This document shows, piece by piece, positions 32,334 through 40,880 of a stretch of 64,000 nt of DNA (positions are counted from its first letter, which is position 1; each line of letters begins with the position of its first letter). Below the pieces are notes generated by a model, which saw only the letters and a program-made list of their open reading frames with translations, had not been told where the DNA came from and did not search any database. A program made the position numbers and the translations under genes. This DNA is from Nocardioides bizhenqiangii. GTDB taxonomy: Bacteria; Actinomycetota; Actinomycetes; Propionibacteriales; Nocardioidaceae. Where the stretch lies: the NCBI RefSeq assembly GCF_034661235.1, contig NZ_CP141059.1, forward strand, positions 4,463,501 to 4,527,500, in the 5' to 3' direction.

Positions 32334-34873
32334 CGTTGGCCGTGTCCCTGATGAGGCGGCGCGTCGGGTCGCTGCTGGGAGCCGGAGCCGCCGTCGGGAT
32401 CGCAGCAGTGCTCATCATGTCCTGCGGCATCCTGCTGGAGTCCGCGCTGAAGAGCGCCGTCCCCGTCGAGCGGCTGGAGGGCGCCTCCGTCGTCGTGCAG
32501 GCCGACCCGACCATGACCTCCGGAGGGGAAGCCGGCCTGACGGTCCTGCTGCCCGAGCGGCCACGAGTGGACGCTGGTCTGGCGCTCCGGCTCGACAACC
32601 TGCCCGACGTCAGCCGCGCAGTGGCCGACCGATCGTTCGACGTCGGGATCGAGTTCCTGTCCGGCGACCCGGTCGGTGGGTCCGCCGACGGAGTCACCAC
32701 CGGCCACGGCTGGAGCAGCGCGGCGCTGACGCCGTACCAGCTCGATGAGGGGAGGCGGCCCACGGGATCCACCGAGATGGTGCTGGGACAGTCCGAGGCG
32801 TCCACGCTCGCGGCCGAGGTCGGCGACCGCCTGCGGGTGGCCGGACCCACGTCGCAGCGCGTCTACACGGTGGTCGGGATCGCGAGCACGAGCGCCCCGG
32901 TGACCGACACCCAGATCTTCTTCCGGGACGACGTCGCGGAGGCCTTGTCGGGGACGGATGACCGCGTCGACCTGATCGGGATCGTCACCGCCGACGGCGT
33001 GTCACCGGCAGCCACGGCCGACCGCGTGGCCGAGGTGTTGCCGGAGGACCTGCGCGTCCTGACCGGCGACGAGCGGGGAGAGGCGGAGTCGCACGGTGGA
33101 GCGATCAGCAGGGAGGACATCGTCGCGGGCCTCACCATGTTCGGAGTGCTGGCCGCTTTCGTCTCCATCTTCGTGGTCGCGAGCGCCTTCGCCCTGTCCA
33201 TCCACGGCCGCCATCGCGAGCTCGCCCTATTGCGGGCCATCGGCACGACTCGCGGGCAGCTACGGCGCCTGGTCGCCGCTGAGGCGCTGGTCCTGGCAGT
33301 TGCGGCGTCCGCGGTCGCGGCTCCGATGGCCGTCGGCTTCGCAGCACTCGAGCGATGGTTCTTCGTCCGCGTCGGGCTCCTCCCCGAGGGTGTCAGCCTG
33401 ACGGTCGGCTGGCTGCCGTTCGTCGTGGGGCTCCTGGCTGCGGTCCTCACCACCCAGCTGGCCGCGAGGGCGAGTGCGCGCCGCGCATCTCGGGTCAGGC
33501 CGACCGAGGCGCTCCGTGACGCGGCTGTGCAACCGCGTCGGACCCCCCGGGTCCAAGTGCTGGCGGGACTCGTTCTCGCGGGCCTCGGCGTGTGGGTGCT
33601 CGTCGACTCCGTCGCCAAGATCGACTCGGGCGGTGCAGACACCGCAGCGCTAGCGAGCGCGATCTGGATGGTCAGCGCAGCGTTCCTGGCGCCGGTCCTG
33701 GCGCGTCCGTTCACAGCACTCGTCGGCATACCCGTGAGGCTGTTCGGAAAGGCATCAGGGCTCCTGGCGCGGGTCAGTACCCGCACCAACGTGCGCCGCG
33801 TCGCGTCGGTCGCCACGCCCGTGATGCTCACTGTGGCGCTCGCCGGCACGGTCCTCGTCTCGAAGACCACCCTGCAGCAGAGCGGCGAAGACGACAGCGC
33901 GGCACGGACGACAGCGGACCTGGTGGTGCGCACCGACGACGGTTCCCCTGTTCCTCGGACGGTGTCGCAGGCGACCTCAGGTCTCGAGGGGGTCGAGGCG
34001 TCCTCGGGGACCTTGACCACCTCGGTGGTCGCGAACGACGGCGACAACCTCCACCTGTTGCCGGCACTCGCCGTCGACCCGCGGACCATCGACAGAGTCA
34101 TGGACCTCGACGTCACCGGCGGCTCGTTGACCGACCTGCGGGGGAACACGCTCGCGGTCCGCGAAGGAGCGCGTCCGGCTCTCGGAGAGATCGGCGACCG
34201 GGTCGAGATCCACCTGGGCGACGGCACGCCCGTCACGCTGCGCATCGCGGCGACGTACGCCCGTGGCCTGGGGTTCGCCGACGTCGTGATTCCCCGTGGC
34301 TTGGTCGCCGGTCACACCACCCGGGCGAACGACGACGCCGTGCTCGTCAGGCTCCGCGACGGTGCCGACCCCGGCGCCGTGGCCGAACGCATCGAACGGC
34401 TGGACGCCGCACCCGCCACCGACCTCCATGTGCTCACCCGGGCGGAGTACCTCGAGAGCCTTGCCGACGACGCAGCAGAGAGGAACGTCGGTCTCTACCT
34501 GTTGCTGGGAATCGTCCTCCTCTTCTGTGGGCTGGCCATCGTGAACACCCTTGGCATGGCGATCGGGCAGCGGGGTGAGGAGTTCGCCCTGCTCGGCCTC
34601 CTCGGGGCATCGCGGCGCCAGATCATCCGGATGGTGCGGACCGAGACCATGATCGTCGTCGCGTTCGGGGCGACCCTCGGGGTTCTCGTCGCGGCCCCTA
34701 CAGTCGCCGTTCTCAGCTACAGCCTCACCGGGGACCTGGCTCCGGCCGCACCGATGCCGCTGTACGTCGGAGGAGGAGCCACGCTGCTTCTCGTCGCACT
34801 GATGGCTGGCAGCCTCCCAGCACGACGCGCGGTGAGGCTCCACTCGTCAGGCGTGATCGAGAGGATGTCGTGA
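32327..34873 (+). CDS. ABC transporter permease, FtsX/MacB type, without adjacent ATPase
   Basis: 848 residues with the same layout as the permease at 23738: an N-terminal helix, an extracytoplasmic domain (about 45-255), a helix trio with LALLRAIGTTRGQLRRLVAAEA, paired helices about 405-460, a second extracytoplasmic domain (about 490-715) and a final helix trio with FALLGLLGASRRQIIRMVRTE. The two permeases are diverged paralogues. Unusually, no ATP-binding gene accompanies it; the truncated MFS frame sits where the ATPase gene is expected. It may borrow the ATPase at 26284 or be inactive. The GTG start lies inside the upstream stop region (7-nt overlap). Confidence 0.85.
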   Translation: MLTLAVSLMRRRVGSLLGAGAAVGIAAVLIMSCGILLESALKSAVPVERLEGASVVVQADPTMTSGGEAGLTVLLPERPRVDAGLALRLDNLPDVSRAVADRSFDVGIEFLSGDPVGGSADGVTTGHGWSSAALTPYQLDEGRRPTGSTEMVLGQSEASTLAAEVGDRLRVAGPTSQRVYTVVGIASTSAPVTDTQIFFRDDVAEALSGTDDRVDLIGIVTADGVSPAATADRVAEVLPEDLRVLTGDERGEAESHGGAISREDIVAGLTMFGVLAAFVSIFVVASAFALSIHGRHRELALLRAIGTTRGQLRRLVAAEALVLAVAASAVAAPMAVGFAALERWFFVRVGLLPEGVSLTVGWLPFVVGLLAAVLTTQLAARASARRASRVRPTEALRDAAVQPRRTPRVQVLAGLVLAGLGVWVLVDSVAKIDSGGADTAALASAIWMVSAAFLAPVLARPFTALVGIPVRLFGKASGLLARVSTRTNVRRVASVATPVMLTVALAGTVLVSKTTLQQSGEDDSAARTTADLVVRTDDGSPVPRTVSQATSGLEGVEASSGTLTTSVVANDGDNLHLLPALAVDPRTIDRVMDLDVTGGSLTDLRGNTLAVREGARPALGEIGDRVEIHLGDGTPVTLRIAATYARGLGFADVVIPRGLVAGHTTRANDDAVLVRLRDGADPGAVAERIERLDAAPATDLHVLTRAEYLESLADDAAERNVGLYLLLGIVLLFCGLAIVNTLGMAIGQRGEEFALLGLLGASRRQIIRMVRTETMIVVAFGATLGVLVAAPTVAVLSYSLTGDLAPAAPMPLYVGGGATLLLVALMAGSLPARRAVRLHSSGVIERMS

Positions 34874-34943
34874 CCCGGCTGCCGCTGGGCGCGGACCGCC
34901 CTCAGGAAGTGGTGAAAGCCGCCCCGGGGTGTGCGGACAGCTG

Positions 34944-34975
34944 CATGTCGTCCGGGATGCTCGCGAACCTAGCGT
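34944..34975 (+). promoter_or_regulatory. Shared promoter module, copy 2 (CATGTCG ... TAGCGT)
   Basis: CATGTCG at 34944-34950 and CGCGAACCTAGCGTCG at 34962-34977, with TAGCGT ending 7 nt before the ATG at 34983. Same spacing as copy 1 at 31815. Confidence 0.6.
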
Positions 34976-34982
34976 CGGCTGC

Positions 34983-36299
34983 ATGACCACGACAGCACTT
35001 CTCGACATCGATCTGCCCACGACGACCGCGCCCCCGAGCTCCGGCGTTGGCAAGCGCGTTGGCCCACGCGAGCGCAACGTGTTCCTGACGGCTACCGCCG
35101 CGGTGATGCTGCACATCGCCGACGACAACTTCCTCCAGCCGGAGCCCGGCGTCTCGGCCGGCGACCACCTGGTCAGCGGCCTCGTCCCCCTAGGACTGCT
35201 GGCCATCGCGGCAGCGGGGTACCTGCGGGTCCGGCCGGGGGCGCGAGCCGTGCTCGCGATCGTCGTCGGCCTGATGGGGATGGTGACCGGTTTCGCCGAG
35301 GCCGGCTACTACACGGTGACGGTGGGACCGTCGGGCGACGACTTCACCGGGTTGGTCGCCGGCTTCGCCGGCCTGGCTCTGCTCGGGCTCGCCGGGGCTG
35401 TCCTGTGGCGCACCCGGAAACCGGGCCCGACGCGGCGCCGCCGCTACCTCCGCCGCGGCCTCCTCGGCCTCCTCGGGGTGGCGCTCGTGGCCGAGGTCTT
35501 CGCACCCTTCGCAGGCGGCTACATCGCGACCCACGTGCACACTGCCGGCGTCCCGGAGGCACACCTCGGCGCGCCGTACGAGGACGTCACCTTCACCACC
35601 AGCGATGGCCTCGAGATCCACGGCTGGTACGTCCCCTCCCGCAACGGGGCTGCGGTGATCCTCCCCGGCCGGACCAAGTCGCAGCCGCACGCGCGGATGC
35701 TCGTGGAGCACGGGTACGGCGTGCTGCTCTTCGACCGGCGCGGTGAGGGTGCCAGCGAGGGAGATCCGCATCTCTTCGCCTGGCCAGGGGCACGCGACGT
35801 GCACGCCGCGGTCGAGTTCCTCGAGGACCAGCCCGAGGTGGACCCGGCAAGGATCGGCGGGCTCGGGCTGTCGATGTCCGGCGAGATGCTGCTCCAGGCC
35901 GCGGCCGAGAGTCCCAAGCTGGCGGCTGTGGTGTCCGAGGGAGCCGGCACCCGTTCACTGGAGGAGAAGCTCGCGGACTACTCCGCCGGCATGGTCGTAC
36001 GGGGCTTCCATGGGCTCGTCGCCCACCAGGCGTCGCTGATGCTGTTCTCCAACGAGAGCACCCCGCCTAACCTTGTCGACCTGATGCCCGCGATCGCGCC
36101 GCGTCCCGTGCTGCTCATCTGGGCGCCGAACAGTCCCAACGGGGAGGGTCTCAACCCTACCTACCAGAGGCAGATCGGGCCGTCCGCCGACATCTGGACG
36201 CTTCACGACGCTCCCCACGTCGGCGGCCTGAAGACGCATCCTGAGGAGTACGAGCGCCGGGTCGTCGACTTCTTCGACCAGGCGCTGCTCGGGAGATAG
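34983..36299 (+). CDS. Membrane-anchored alpha/beta-hydrolase
   Basis: 438 residues. The N-terminal half is membrane: hydrophobic helices at about 63-80, 86-106, 121-142 and 157-177. The C-terminal half (about 200-438) is an alpha/beta-hydrolase: VILPGRTKSQPHARMLVEHGYGVLLFDRRGEGASEG, a nucleophile turn GLSMSG at 295-300 (Ser297; Ser in place of the last Gly of GxSxG), Asp in VLLIWAPNSPNGEG/IGPSADIW and His in HDAPHVGGL. Expected on the outer face. The substrate is unknown. It shares a promoter module with the MFS remnant/permease unit, so it may serve the same response. Confidence 0.8.
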   Translation: MTTTALLDIDLPTTTAPPSSGVGKRVGPRERNVFLTATAAVMLHIADDNFLQPEPGVSAGDHLVSGLVPLGLLAIAAAGYLRVRPGARAVLAIVVGLMGMVTGFAEAGYYTVTVGPSGDDFTGLVAGFAGLALLGLAGAVLWRTRKPGPTRRRRYLRRGLLGLLGVALVAEVFAPFAGGYIATHVHTAGVPEAHLGAPYEDVTFTTSDGLEIHGWYVPSRNGAAVILPGRTKSQPHARMLVEHGYGVLLFDRRGEGASEGDPHLFAWPGARDVHAAVEFLEDQPEVDPARIGGLGLSMSGEMLLQAAAESPKLAAVVSEGAGTRSLEEKLADYSAGMVVRGFHGLVAHQASLMLFSNESTPPNLVDLMPAIAPRPVLLIWAPNSPNGEGLNPTYQRQIGPSADIWTLHDAPHVGGLKTHPEEYERRVVDFFDQALLGR

Positions 36300-36304
36300 G
36301 TCGA

Positions 36305-36898
36305 CTAGGCAGCGGCGAGCCGGCCGACGCGGACCCGCCGCAGGGCCTCGCCCCAGAGCGTCACCTCGTCGAAGAGCGTCTCGAGGCTGCCGGACAGCTC
36401 GGGACGCGGAGCAAGTCGCTCGAAGTCCTCGAAGTCGAGGTAGAGCGACAGGCCGACGTACTGCCGCACGACCGGGACCTTGAGCTCGCCGAAGATCTGC
36501 CGGAGGTGCTCTGCTGCCCGGGCTCCGTTCTCGGCGCCGTAGGCGACCACGCCGGCGGCCTTGTGGTTCCGCTCGGCGAACAGGAAGTCGATGGCGTTCT
36601 TCAGCACGCCGGGGATCGAGTGGTTGTACTCCGGCGTGACGACGATGAACCCGTCGTACTCCGCGATGGTCGCGGCCCACGCGCGGGTGTGCGGCTCGGT
36701 GTACGAGCCGAGGATCGGCGGCATCGCCTCGTCGAGGTGCGGGAGCGGGTGGTCGGCAAGATCGACGACGTCGTACGTCGCGTCCGTCCGGCGCCGTGCC
36801 GCGTCGGCCACCCATGCGGCGACGTCGGCACCTCGCCGGCCGGGGCGGGTGCTGCCGACGATGATCGCGATCCTGAGCTTGTCGTGTTCGTTGGTCAT
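36305..36898 (-). CDS. NAD(P)H-dependent FMN reductase (NADPH-dependent oxidoreductase)
   Basis: A 197-residue flavodoxin-like fold: IAIIVGSTRPGRRGADVAAWV (FMN phosphate loop), DLADHPLPHLDEAMPP, and FIVVTPEYNHSIPGVLKNAIDFLF (isoalloxazine-binding signature). Such reductases use NAD(P)H to reduce FMN, quinones or azo dyes. It diverges from the XRE regulator at 36999 with a 100-bp gap, so that regulator is the probable controller. It is convergent with the hydrolase gene. Confidence 0.9.
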   Translation of the reverse strand: MTNEHDKLRIAIIVGSTRPGRRGADVAAWVADAARRRTDATYDVVDLADHPLPHLDEAMPPILGSYTEPHTRAWAATIAEYDGFIVVTPEYNHSIPGVLKNAIDFLFAERNHKAAGVVAYGAENGARAAEHLRQIFGELKVPVVRQYVGLSLYLDFEDFERLAPRPELSGSLETLFDEVTLWGEALRRVRVGRLAAA

Positions 36899-36998
36899 GG
36901 CTCCACCGTGGCGGGGATGCCGGACCGGCGGGAGGCCGTGCTGAGGGTGGCCCCCGCAGGGCCACGCTGCCCAGCCGCCGGTGGGGGAGAATGGCGGG

Positions 36999-37841
36999 GT
37001 GATCGAAGGTGAGCTCGGCAGCTTCCTGCGGGCGCGCCGGGAAGCGGTGCGGCCCGAGGACGTCGGCCTGCCCAGGGGCGAGCGCCGGCGGACGCCCGGG
37101 CTGCGTCGTTCGGAGCTGGCGACGCTGGCGGGCATCAGCGTCGAGTACCTGACCCGGCTCGAGCAGGGACGGGACCGGCGACCCTCGACCCAGGTCGTGG
37201 CCGCGGTCGCGGACGCGCTGCGACTCGATGCCGCCGACCGGTCGCACCTCCACCAGCTGGTGGCGCTGAGCCAGGGCACCGAGCTCGTCTGCGGTGACGG
37301 CTGTCCCGGAGCGCGCGATGTGCCGCCGGGCCTGCTGACGTTGCTCGACCGGCTCGAGCCGACCCCCGCCGTGCTGGTCGGTCCGCAGACCGAGCTGGTG
37401 GCCTGGACCGACGCGTTCGACCGGCTGGTCCGGCCGCTCGGGATGCTCGACGACGCGCGACGGGAGCTGCTCCGCTACGCCTTCTCGGACGACCGTGCCC
37501 GCGGCGCGGTCGCCGACTGGACGGTCCTGGCCGACGCGCTCGTCACCTGGCTGCACGTCCACAGCGGGCCGGGCACCGGCGCCGTCGTCGCCGAGCTCTC
37601 CGCCACGCTCGGCAGGGAATTCACGTCGCGGTGGGAGAGCCGGCCGACGGGGACCTGCGACCTCGGGCTGCGAGCAGTCGTGCACCCCGAGGTCGGCCTG
37701 GTCCGGATCTCACCCGAGGTGCTCCTGGCAGGCGACACGCTGACACTGGTGGTCCTGCTCCCCGCCGACGGAGCAGCCCAGGCCGCGCTCGACCGGCTGA
37801 CCGGCCGGCACCCCGGCGCGCTACGTCAGGTCTTGCCCTAG
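36999..37841 (+). CDS. XRE-family regulator with MmyB-like C-terminal domain
   Basis: 280 residues. The helix-turn-helix is at about 4-62 (LGSFLRARREAVRPEDVGLPRGERRRTPGLRRSELATLAGISVEYLTRLEQGRDRRPS), the actinobacterial 'RRTPGLRREELA' type. The C-terminal half (about 100-275) is the MmyB-like ligand-binding domain (PTPAVLVGPQTELVAWTDAFDRL, VHPEVGLVRISPEVLLAGDTLTLVVLLP). The GTG at 36999 is preceded by GGGGGAG; an in-frame GTG at 36981 overlaps that site. Probably represses the divergent FMN reductase gene and itself. Confidence 0.88.
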   Translation: MIEGELGSFLRARREAVRPEDVGLPRGERRRTPGLRRSELATLAGISVEYLTRLEQGRDRRPSTQVVAAVADALRLDAADRSHLHQLVALSQGTELVCGDGCPGARDVPPGLLTLLDRLEPTPAVLVGPQTELVAWTDAFDRLVRPLGMLDDARRELLRYAFSDDRARGAVADWTVLADALVTWLHVHSGPGTGAVVAELSATLGREFTSRWESRPTGTCDLGLRAVVHPEVGLVRISPEVLLAGDTLTLVVLLPADGAAQAALDRLTGRHPGALRQVLP

Positions 37842-37851
37842 GCCTGGACCG

Positions 37852-38745
37852 TCATCCGATCGCCGGCAGCGAGGTCGCGACCCGCGCCAGCTGCTCGGGA
37901 TCGGCGTGCACGTCGATCTCGACGATCCGCCCGCCGGTCACGGTGAACGCCATGACGCTGAACAGCCCGCCGTCGACCGTGATGACCACGCCGGCCCGGC
38001 CGTCGACCAGCGCCGGGCGGACGACCCGCTCCGGGCTAGCGAACATGAGGGCGTTGCCGGCCACGGTCTCGGCACCGTCGTACTCCACGACTCCTCCGCG
38101 CAGCGCACCCAGGTCGGAGCGGAGCACGACATCCGGGTCGAGCACGCTGACCAGTCGGGAGAAGTCACCGCCGTGGGCGGCGGCGAAGAAGGCGTCGACG
38201 ATCTCGCGTTGACGCGCAGCGCTGTCGGTCGGGGAGAGTCCGGTGCCGCGGATCCTGCGTCGGGCCCGGCTCGCCAGCTGACGGGTGGCGGCCGCGGAGC
38301 GGTCGACCACCGGGGCGATCTCCTCGAACGGCACGGCGAACAGGTCGTGGAGCACGAACGCCAACCGCTCGGCCGGGGAGAGCTGGTCGAGGACGGCCAG
38401 CAGGGCGAGCCCGACCGAGTCGGCGAGCAGGGCGTGGTCCTCCGGCTGCGAGCCGTCGTCAAGGGTGACGACCGGATCGGGGAGGCGCTCGATCCGCTCG
38501 TCGAGTGAGTCCTCCCTCCGGGTGGACCGGGAGCGGAGCGTGTTCAGCGCGATCCGGCCCACGACGGTCGTCAGCCAGCCACCCAGGTTGTCGATGTCCG
38601 CCGCGTCGGAACGGTGCAGCCGCAGCCACGCTTCCTGGACAGCGTCCTCCGCGTCACTGGCGGAGCCGAGCACCCGGTAGGCGACGGCGTGCAGGTGACG
38701 GCGGTGCTCCTCGAATCGCTCGGCCAGGCTGCGTTCGTCGTTCAC
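37852..38745 (-). CDS. ECF41-type (SigJ-like) sigma factor with C-terminal SnoaL domain
   Basis: 297 residues: region 2 (LAERFEEHRRHLHAVAYRVLGSASDAEDAVQEAWLRL), region 4 (LDQLSPAERLAFVLHDLFAVPFEEIAPVVDRSAAATRQLASRARRRI), then a SnoaL/NTF2-like domain (REIVDAFFAAAHGGDFSRLVSVLDPDVVLRSD ... MAFTVTGGRIVEIDVHADPEQL). In the ECF41 group the C-terminal domain replaces an anti-sigma factor and modulates activity, and the neighbour is usually a carboxymuconolactone decarboxylase, oxidoreductase or epimerase. Here the divergent neighbour at 38902 is exactly such a decarboxylase. GTG start. Confidence 0.92.
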   Translation of the reverse strand: MNDERSLAERFEEHRRHLHAVAYRVLGSASDAEDAVQEAWLRLHRSDAADIDNLGGWLTTVVGRIALNTLRSRSTRREDSLDERIERLPDPVVTLDDGSQPEDHALLADSVGLALLAVLDQLSPAERLAFVLHDLFAVPFEEIAPVVDRSAAATRQLASRARRRIRGTGLSPTDSAARQREIVDAFFAAAHGGDFSRLVSVLDPDVVLRSDLGALRGGVVEYDGAETVAGNALMFASPERVVRPALVDGRAGVVITVDGGLFSVMAFTVTGGRIVEIDVHADPEQLARVATSLPAIG

Positions 38746-38767
38746 GTCGTTCCCTCTCGCTCGCAAT

Positions 38768-38785
38768 GGGTCACTGTGGTGACCC
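38768..38785. promoter_or_regulatory. Palindrome GGGTCAC-TGTG-GTGACCC
   Basis: Perfect 7-bp arms in the sigma/decarboxylase intergenic region. It shares the GTCAC core with the larger inverted repeat at 38802-38837. Confidence 0.5.
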
Positions 38786-38801
38786 GTGCCGGGCGCCGGA
38801 T

Positions 38802-38837
38802 GTGACCGATTGGAGAATCTCTCCGCCAATCGGTCAC
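38802..38837. promoter_or_regulatory. 12-bp inverted repeat GTGACCGATTGG / CCAATCGGTCAC
   Basis: Perfect arms with a 12-nt centre, midway between the divergent ECF41 and decarboxylase genes. GGTCACA at its right edge resembles the -35 (TGTCACA) described for ECF41 promoters, but a -10 CGTC at the usual distance is not clear. It could be a repressor operator or paired sigma sites. Confidence 0.55.
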
Positions 38838-38901
38838 ACATCGATCGTCGCGTGGGTCAGGGATGTCGACAGCAACGCAACGACAACCTGAGGAGATTGA
38901 G

Positions 38902-39375
38902 ATGACCTTCGAGCCGCGCATGGCCAACCCCGCCCAGATCCTGCCCGACTCCTTCAAGGGCATGGGCCACCTGATGGCCGCCGTCGCCAAGGGCGGCCTG
39001 TCCGCGACCACCGCGGAACTCGTCGCGCTCCGCGCGAGCCAGCTCAACGGCTGCAGCGCCTGCGTCCAGAGCCACGTCGAGGCGCTCCAAGGCGCCGGCG
39101 AATCCGTGGACCGCATCGTCGGCGTCAGCGCGTGGGGCGAGTCGCCGTACTACGACGAGGCGGAGCGCGCCGCGCTCGCACTGACCGACGCGCTGACCCG
39201 TCTGGCCGACAGCCACGACGCAGTGTCCGACGAGCTGTGGCGCGAGGTGACCAAGCACTACGACGAGAAGCAGGTGTCGGCGCTGATCCTGCAGATCTCG
39301 ACCGTGAACCTGTTCAACCGGATCAACGTGACGGTGCGCGAGCGTGCCGACAAGCCGAGCTGGAAGCAGGCCTGA
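38902..39375 (+). CDS. Carboxymuconolactone decarboxylase / AhpD-like protein
   Basis: 157 residues with the AhpD core: LVALRASQLNGCSACVQSHVEALQGAGES, where Cys51-X2-Cys54 and His58 form the redox/proton relay. The family includes peroxidase-associated disulfide reductases and decarboxylases; the CXXC...H set suggests the AhpD-like redox role. It diverges from the ECF41 sigma gene and is its expected target. GAGGAG before the ATG at 38902 supports this start over an upstream in-frame ATG at 38863. Confidence 0.9.
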   Translation: MTFEPRMANPAQILPDSFKGMGHLMAAVAKGGLSATTAELVALRASQLNGCSACVQSHVEALQGAGESVDRIVGVSAWGESPYYDEAERAALALTDALTRLADSHDAVSDELWREVTKHYDEKQVSALILQISTVNLFNRINVTVRERADKPSWKQA

Positions 39376-39387
39376 CGCCAGGGCAGT

Positions 39388-39425
39388 ACGACGTGGCGCC
39401 GACCCTCGGGGCGGCGCCGTGTCGT
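39388..39425. terminator. Hairpin between convergent genes
   Basis: 14-bp arms with two mismatches (core GGCGCCG / CGGCGCC) and a 10-nt loop, after the decarboxylase stop and before the convergent methyltransferase stop. Probably a bidirectional terminator. No T-run. Confidence 0.45.
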
Positions 39426-39467
39426 CCTCGGGCGACGTTGCGCACAGCTGCTGCGAAGGCGGCCAAG

Positions 39468-40334
39468 TCAGTCGGCAGTCCAGAGATCTACCGCGATCTC
39501 GCGCATCGCTTCGCTGAAGCGCCCGGTCGGGCTGGCTTGGGTCAGCAGAATCCGCAGCTCGTGCTCGAACGAGCCGACGCGGTCGCCGAACAGGTGGGGA
39601 GCCGCGAAGGACAGGGAGAACACGCTCGCGACGATCTCGTCGGCGCTGCGGGTCACGACCCACCCCGGCACCTCGAGGCGCTTTGGCCCGGCGAAGCCGG
39701 CCCTGCCGAAGATCCGGGCCTCGACCTGCCCACGCTCATCCTCCGTGACGGAGTCGATCTGTCGATATCCGCGGCCCGCTCGGCGCTCCTGGCCCAGGTA
39801 GTCAGCCACCAGAGCCTCGATCTGTTCCCATGGCGGCCGCGGATGTGGCACGCGATCGGTACCTTCGATGCCTTGGTGCGTGGTGGCATGCACGAACGCG
39901 AGGGCGCCGCCAGGGATGAGCAACTGGCGCAGCAGGCCAGCGACTCGGTCACGGTCCATCCAGTGGAAGGACTGCGCCATCGTCGCCATGCGGAAGTCAC
40001 CCAACGACCGCGAGACGTCCTCGGCACGTGAGCACACCCAACTGACGTTCGTGATGCCAGCTGCCTGCGCCAGTCGTGCGCCTTCGGCCAGCATCTGCTC
40101 GTCGGCGTCCACAGCGACGGTCTGCTCGAAATAGGGCGCTAGCGGCAACGTGAGTGATCCTGGCCCACAGCCAAGATCCAGGAGGCGACCGCGGCCGTCG
40201 AGGGCGAGCTCATCGACCAGGAGATCGGCCAGTTCCGCCGGGTAGGGCACTCGCCCCCGTGCGTAGTAGGCGGCGCTGCCCGCGTACAACGACGGATCCC
40301 ACCGCCATGCTCCACCGGATCTGGGCTCTGTCAC
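39468..40334 (-). CDS. Class I SAM-dependent methyltransferase
   Basis: About 288 residues. SAM-binding motif I LLDLGCGPGSLTLPLAPYF, then VAVDADEQMLAEGARLAQAAGITNVSWVCSRAED and the MATMAQSFHWMDRDRV segment typical of UbiE/Methyltransf_11-like enzymes. The substrate is unknown. I prefer the GTG at 40334, which has GGAG 9 nt upstream; a TTG at 40370 would add 12 residues. It has no obvious operon partner. Confidence 0.85.
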   Translation of the reverse strand: MTEPRSGGAWRWDPSLYAGSAAYYARGRVPYPAELADLLVDELALDGRGRLLDLGCGPGSLTLPLAPYFEQTVAVDADEQMLAEGARLAQAAGITNVSWVCSRAEDVSRSLGDFRMATMAQSFHWMDRDRVAGLLRQLLIPGGALAFVHATTHQGIEGTDRVPHPRPPWEQIEALVADYLGQERRAGRGYRQIDSVTEDERGQVEARIFGRAGFAGPKRLEVPGWVVTRSADEIVASVFSLSFAAPHLFGDRVGSFEHELRILLTQASPTGRFSEAMREIAVDLWTAD

Positions 40335-40445
40335 CTGGCCAGTCTCCAGATCAGTGATGGGACCGGGCAACCGTTGCGCCCGCCGGCGCCTTCCGTGGTG
40401 AGGCTGGGTGCGGTGGCGGCGTCGGGCCGGTGCTCGACGGAAGCG

Positions 40446-40853
40446 CTACGCGACCGCTCGACCGCACGACATCCGGTCGGTCGGCGCGGCCTCCCCATGA
40501 GTGCGCTCGAGGTGGGCCTCGCCCCACAGCCGGACGCTCTCCACCACCGGCAGCACCGTCGTGCCGTACGGCGTCAGCCGGTAGATGACCGGTGCCGGCA
40601 CTGGCCCGGTCTCGATCCGCTCGACCAGTCCGTCGGCCTCCAGCTCCCGCAGCTGTTCGGCGAGCACCTTCGGCGTGATCGGTGCGGCGCGACGACGGAG
40701 ACCCGCGAAGTGCGACTCACCGTGAGCCAGCCAGTAGATCAAGGTCAGCTTCCACTTCCCGCCGACCGCCGCGAACGCCGCAGCCATCGGGCAGCCGGGC
40801 AGCGGGTTGGGGCGGGACGCGGGGGGGTTACCTGAAAGTGCCTTCTTGTCCAC
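40446..40853 (-). CDS. HxlR-family transcriptional regulator
   Basis: 135 residues with the HxlR winged helix: CPMAAAFAAVGGKWKLTLIYWLAHGESHFAGLRRRAAPITPKVLAEQLRELEADGLVERIETGPVPAPVIYRLTPYGTTVLPVV. Cys21 at the N-terminal 'CP' is conserved and redox-reactive in several homologues. GTG start with GGAG upstream. It diverges by 27 bp from the secreted protein gene at 40881, so the promoters must overlap; that gene is the probable target. Confidence 0.88.
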   Translation of the reverse strand: MDKKALSGNPPASRPNPLPGCPMAAAFAAVGGKWKLTLIYWLAHGESHFAGLRRRAAPITPKVLAEQLRELEADGLVERIETGPVPAPVIYRLTPYGTTVLPVVESVRLWGEAHLERTHGEAAPTDRMSCGRAVA

Positions 40854-40880
40854 GGGTCGCTCCGTTCGGATGCTCGCTCT

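Noticed and set aside
35955..37685. 576-codon minus-strand frame across the hydrolase, FMN reductase and XRE genes
   Set aside because: Crosses three supported genes in other frames and shows no domain.
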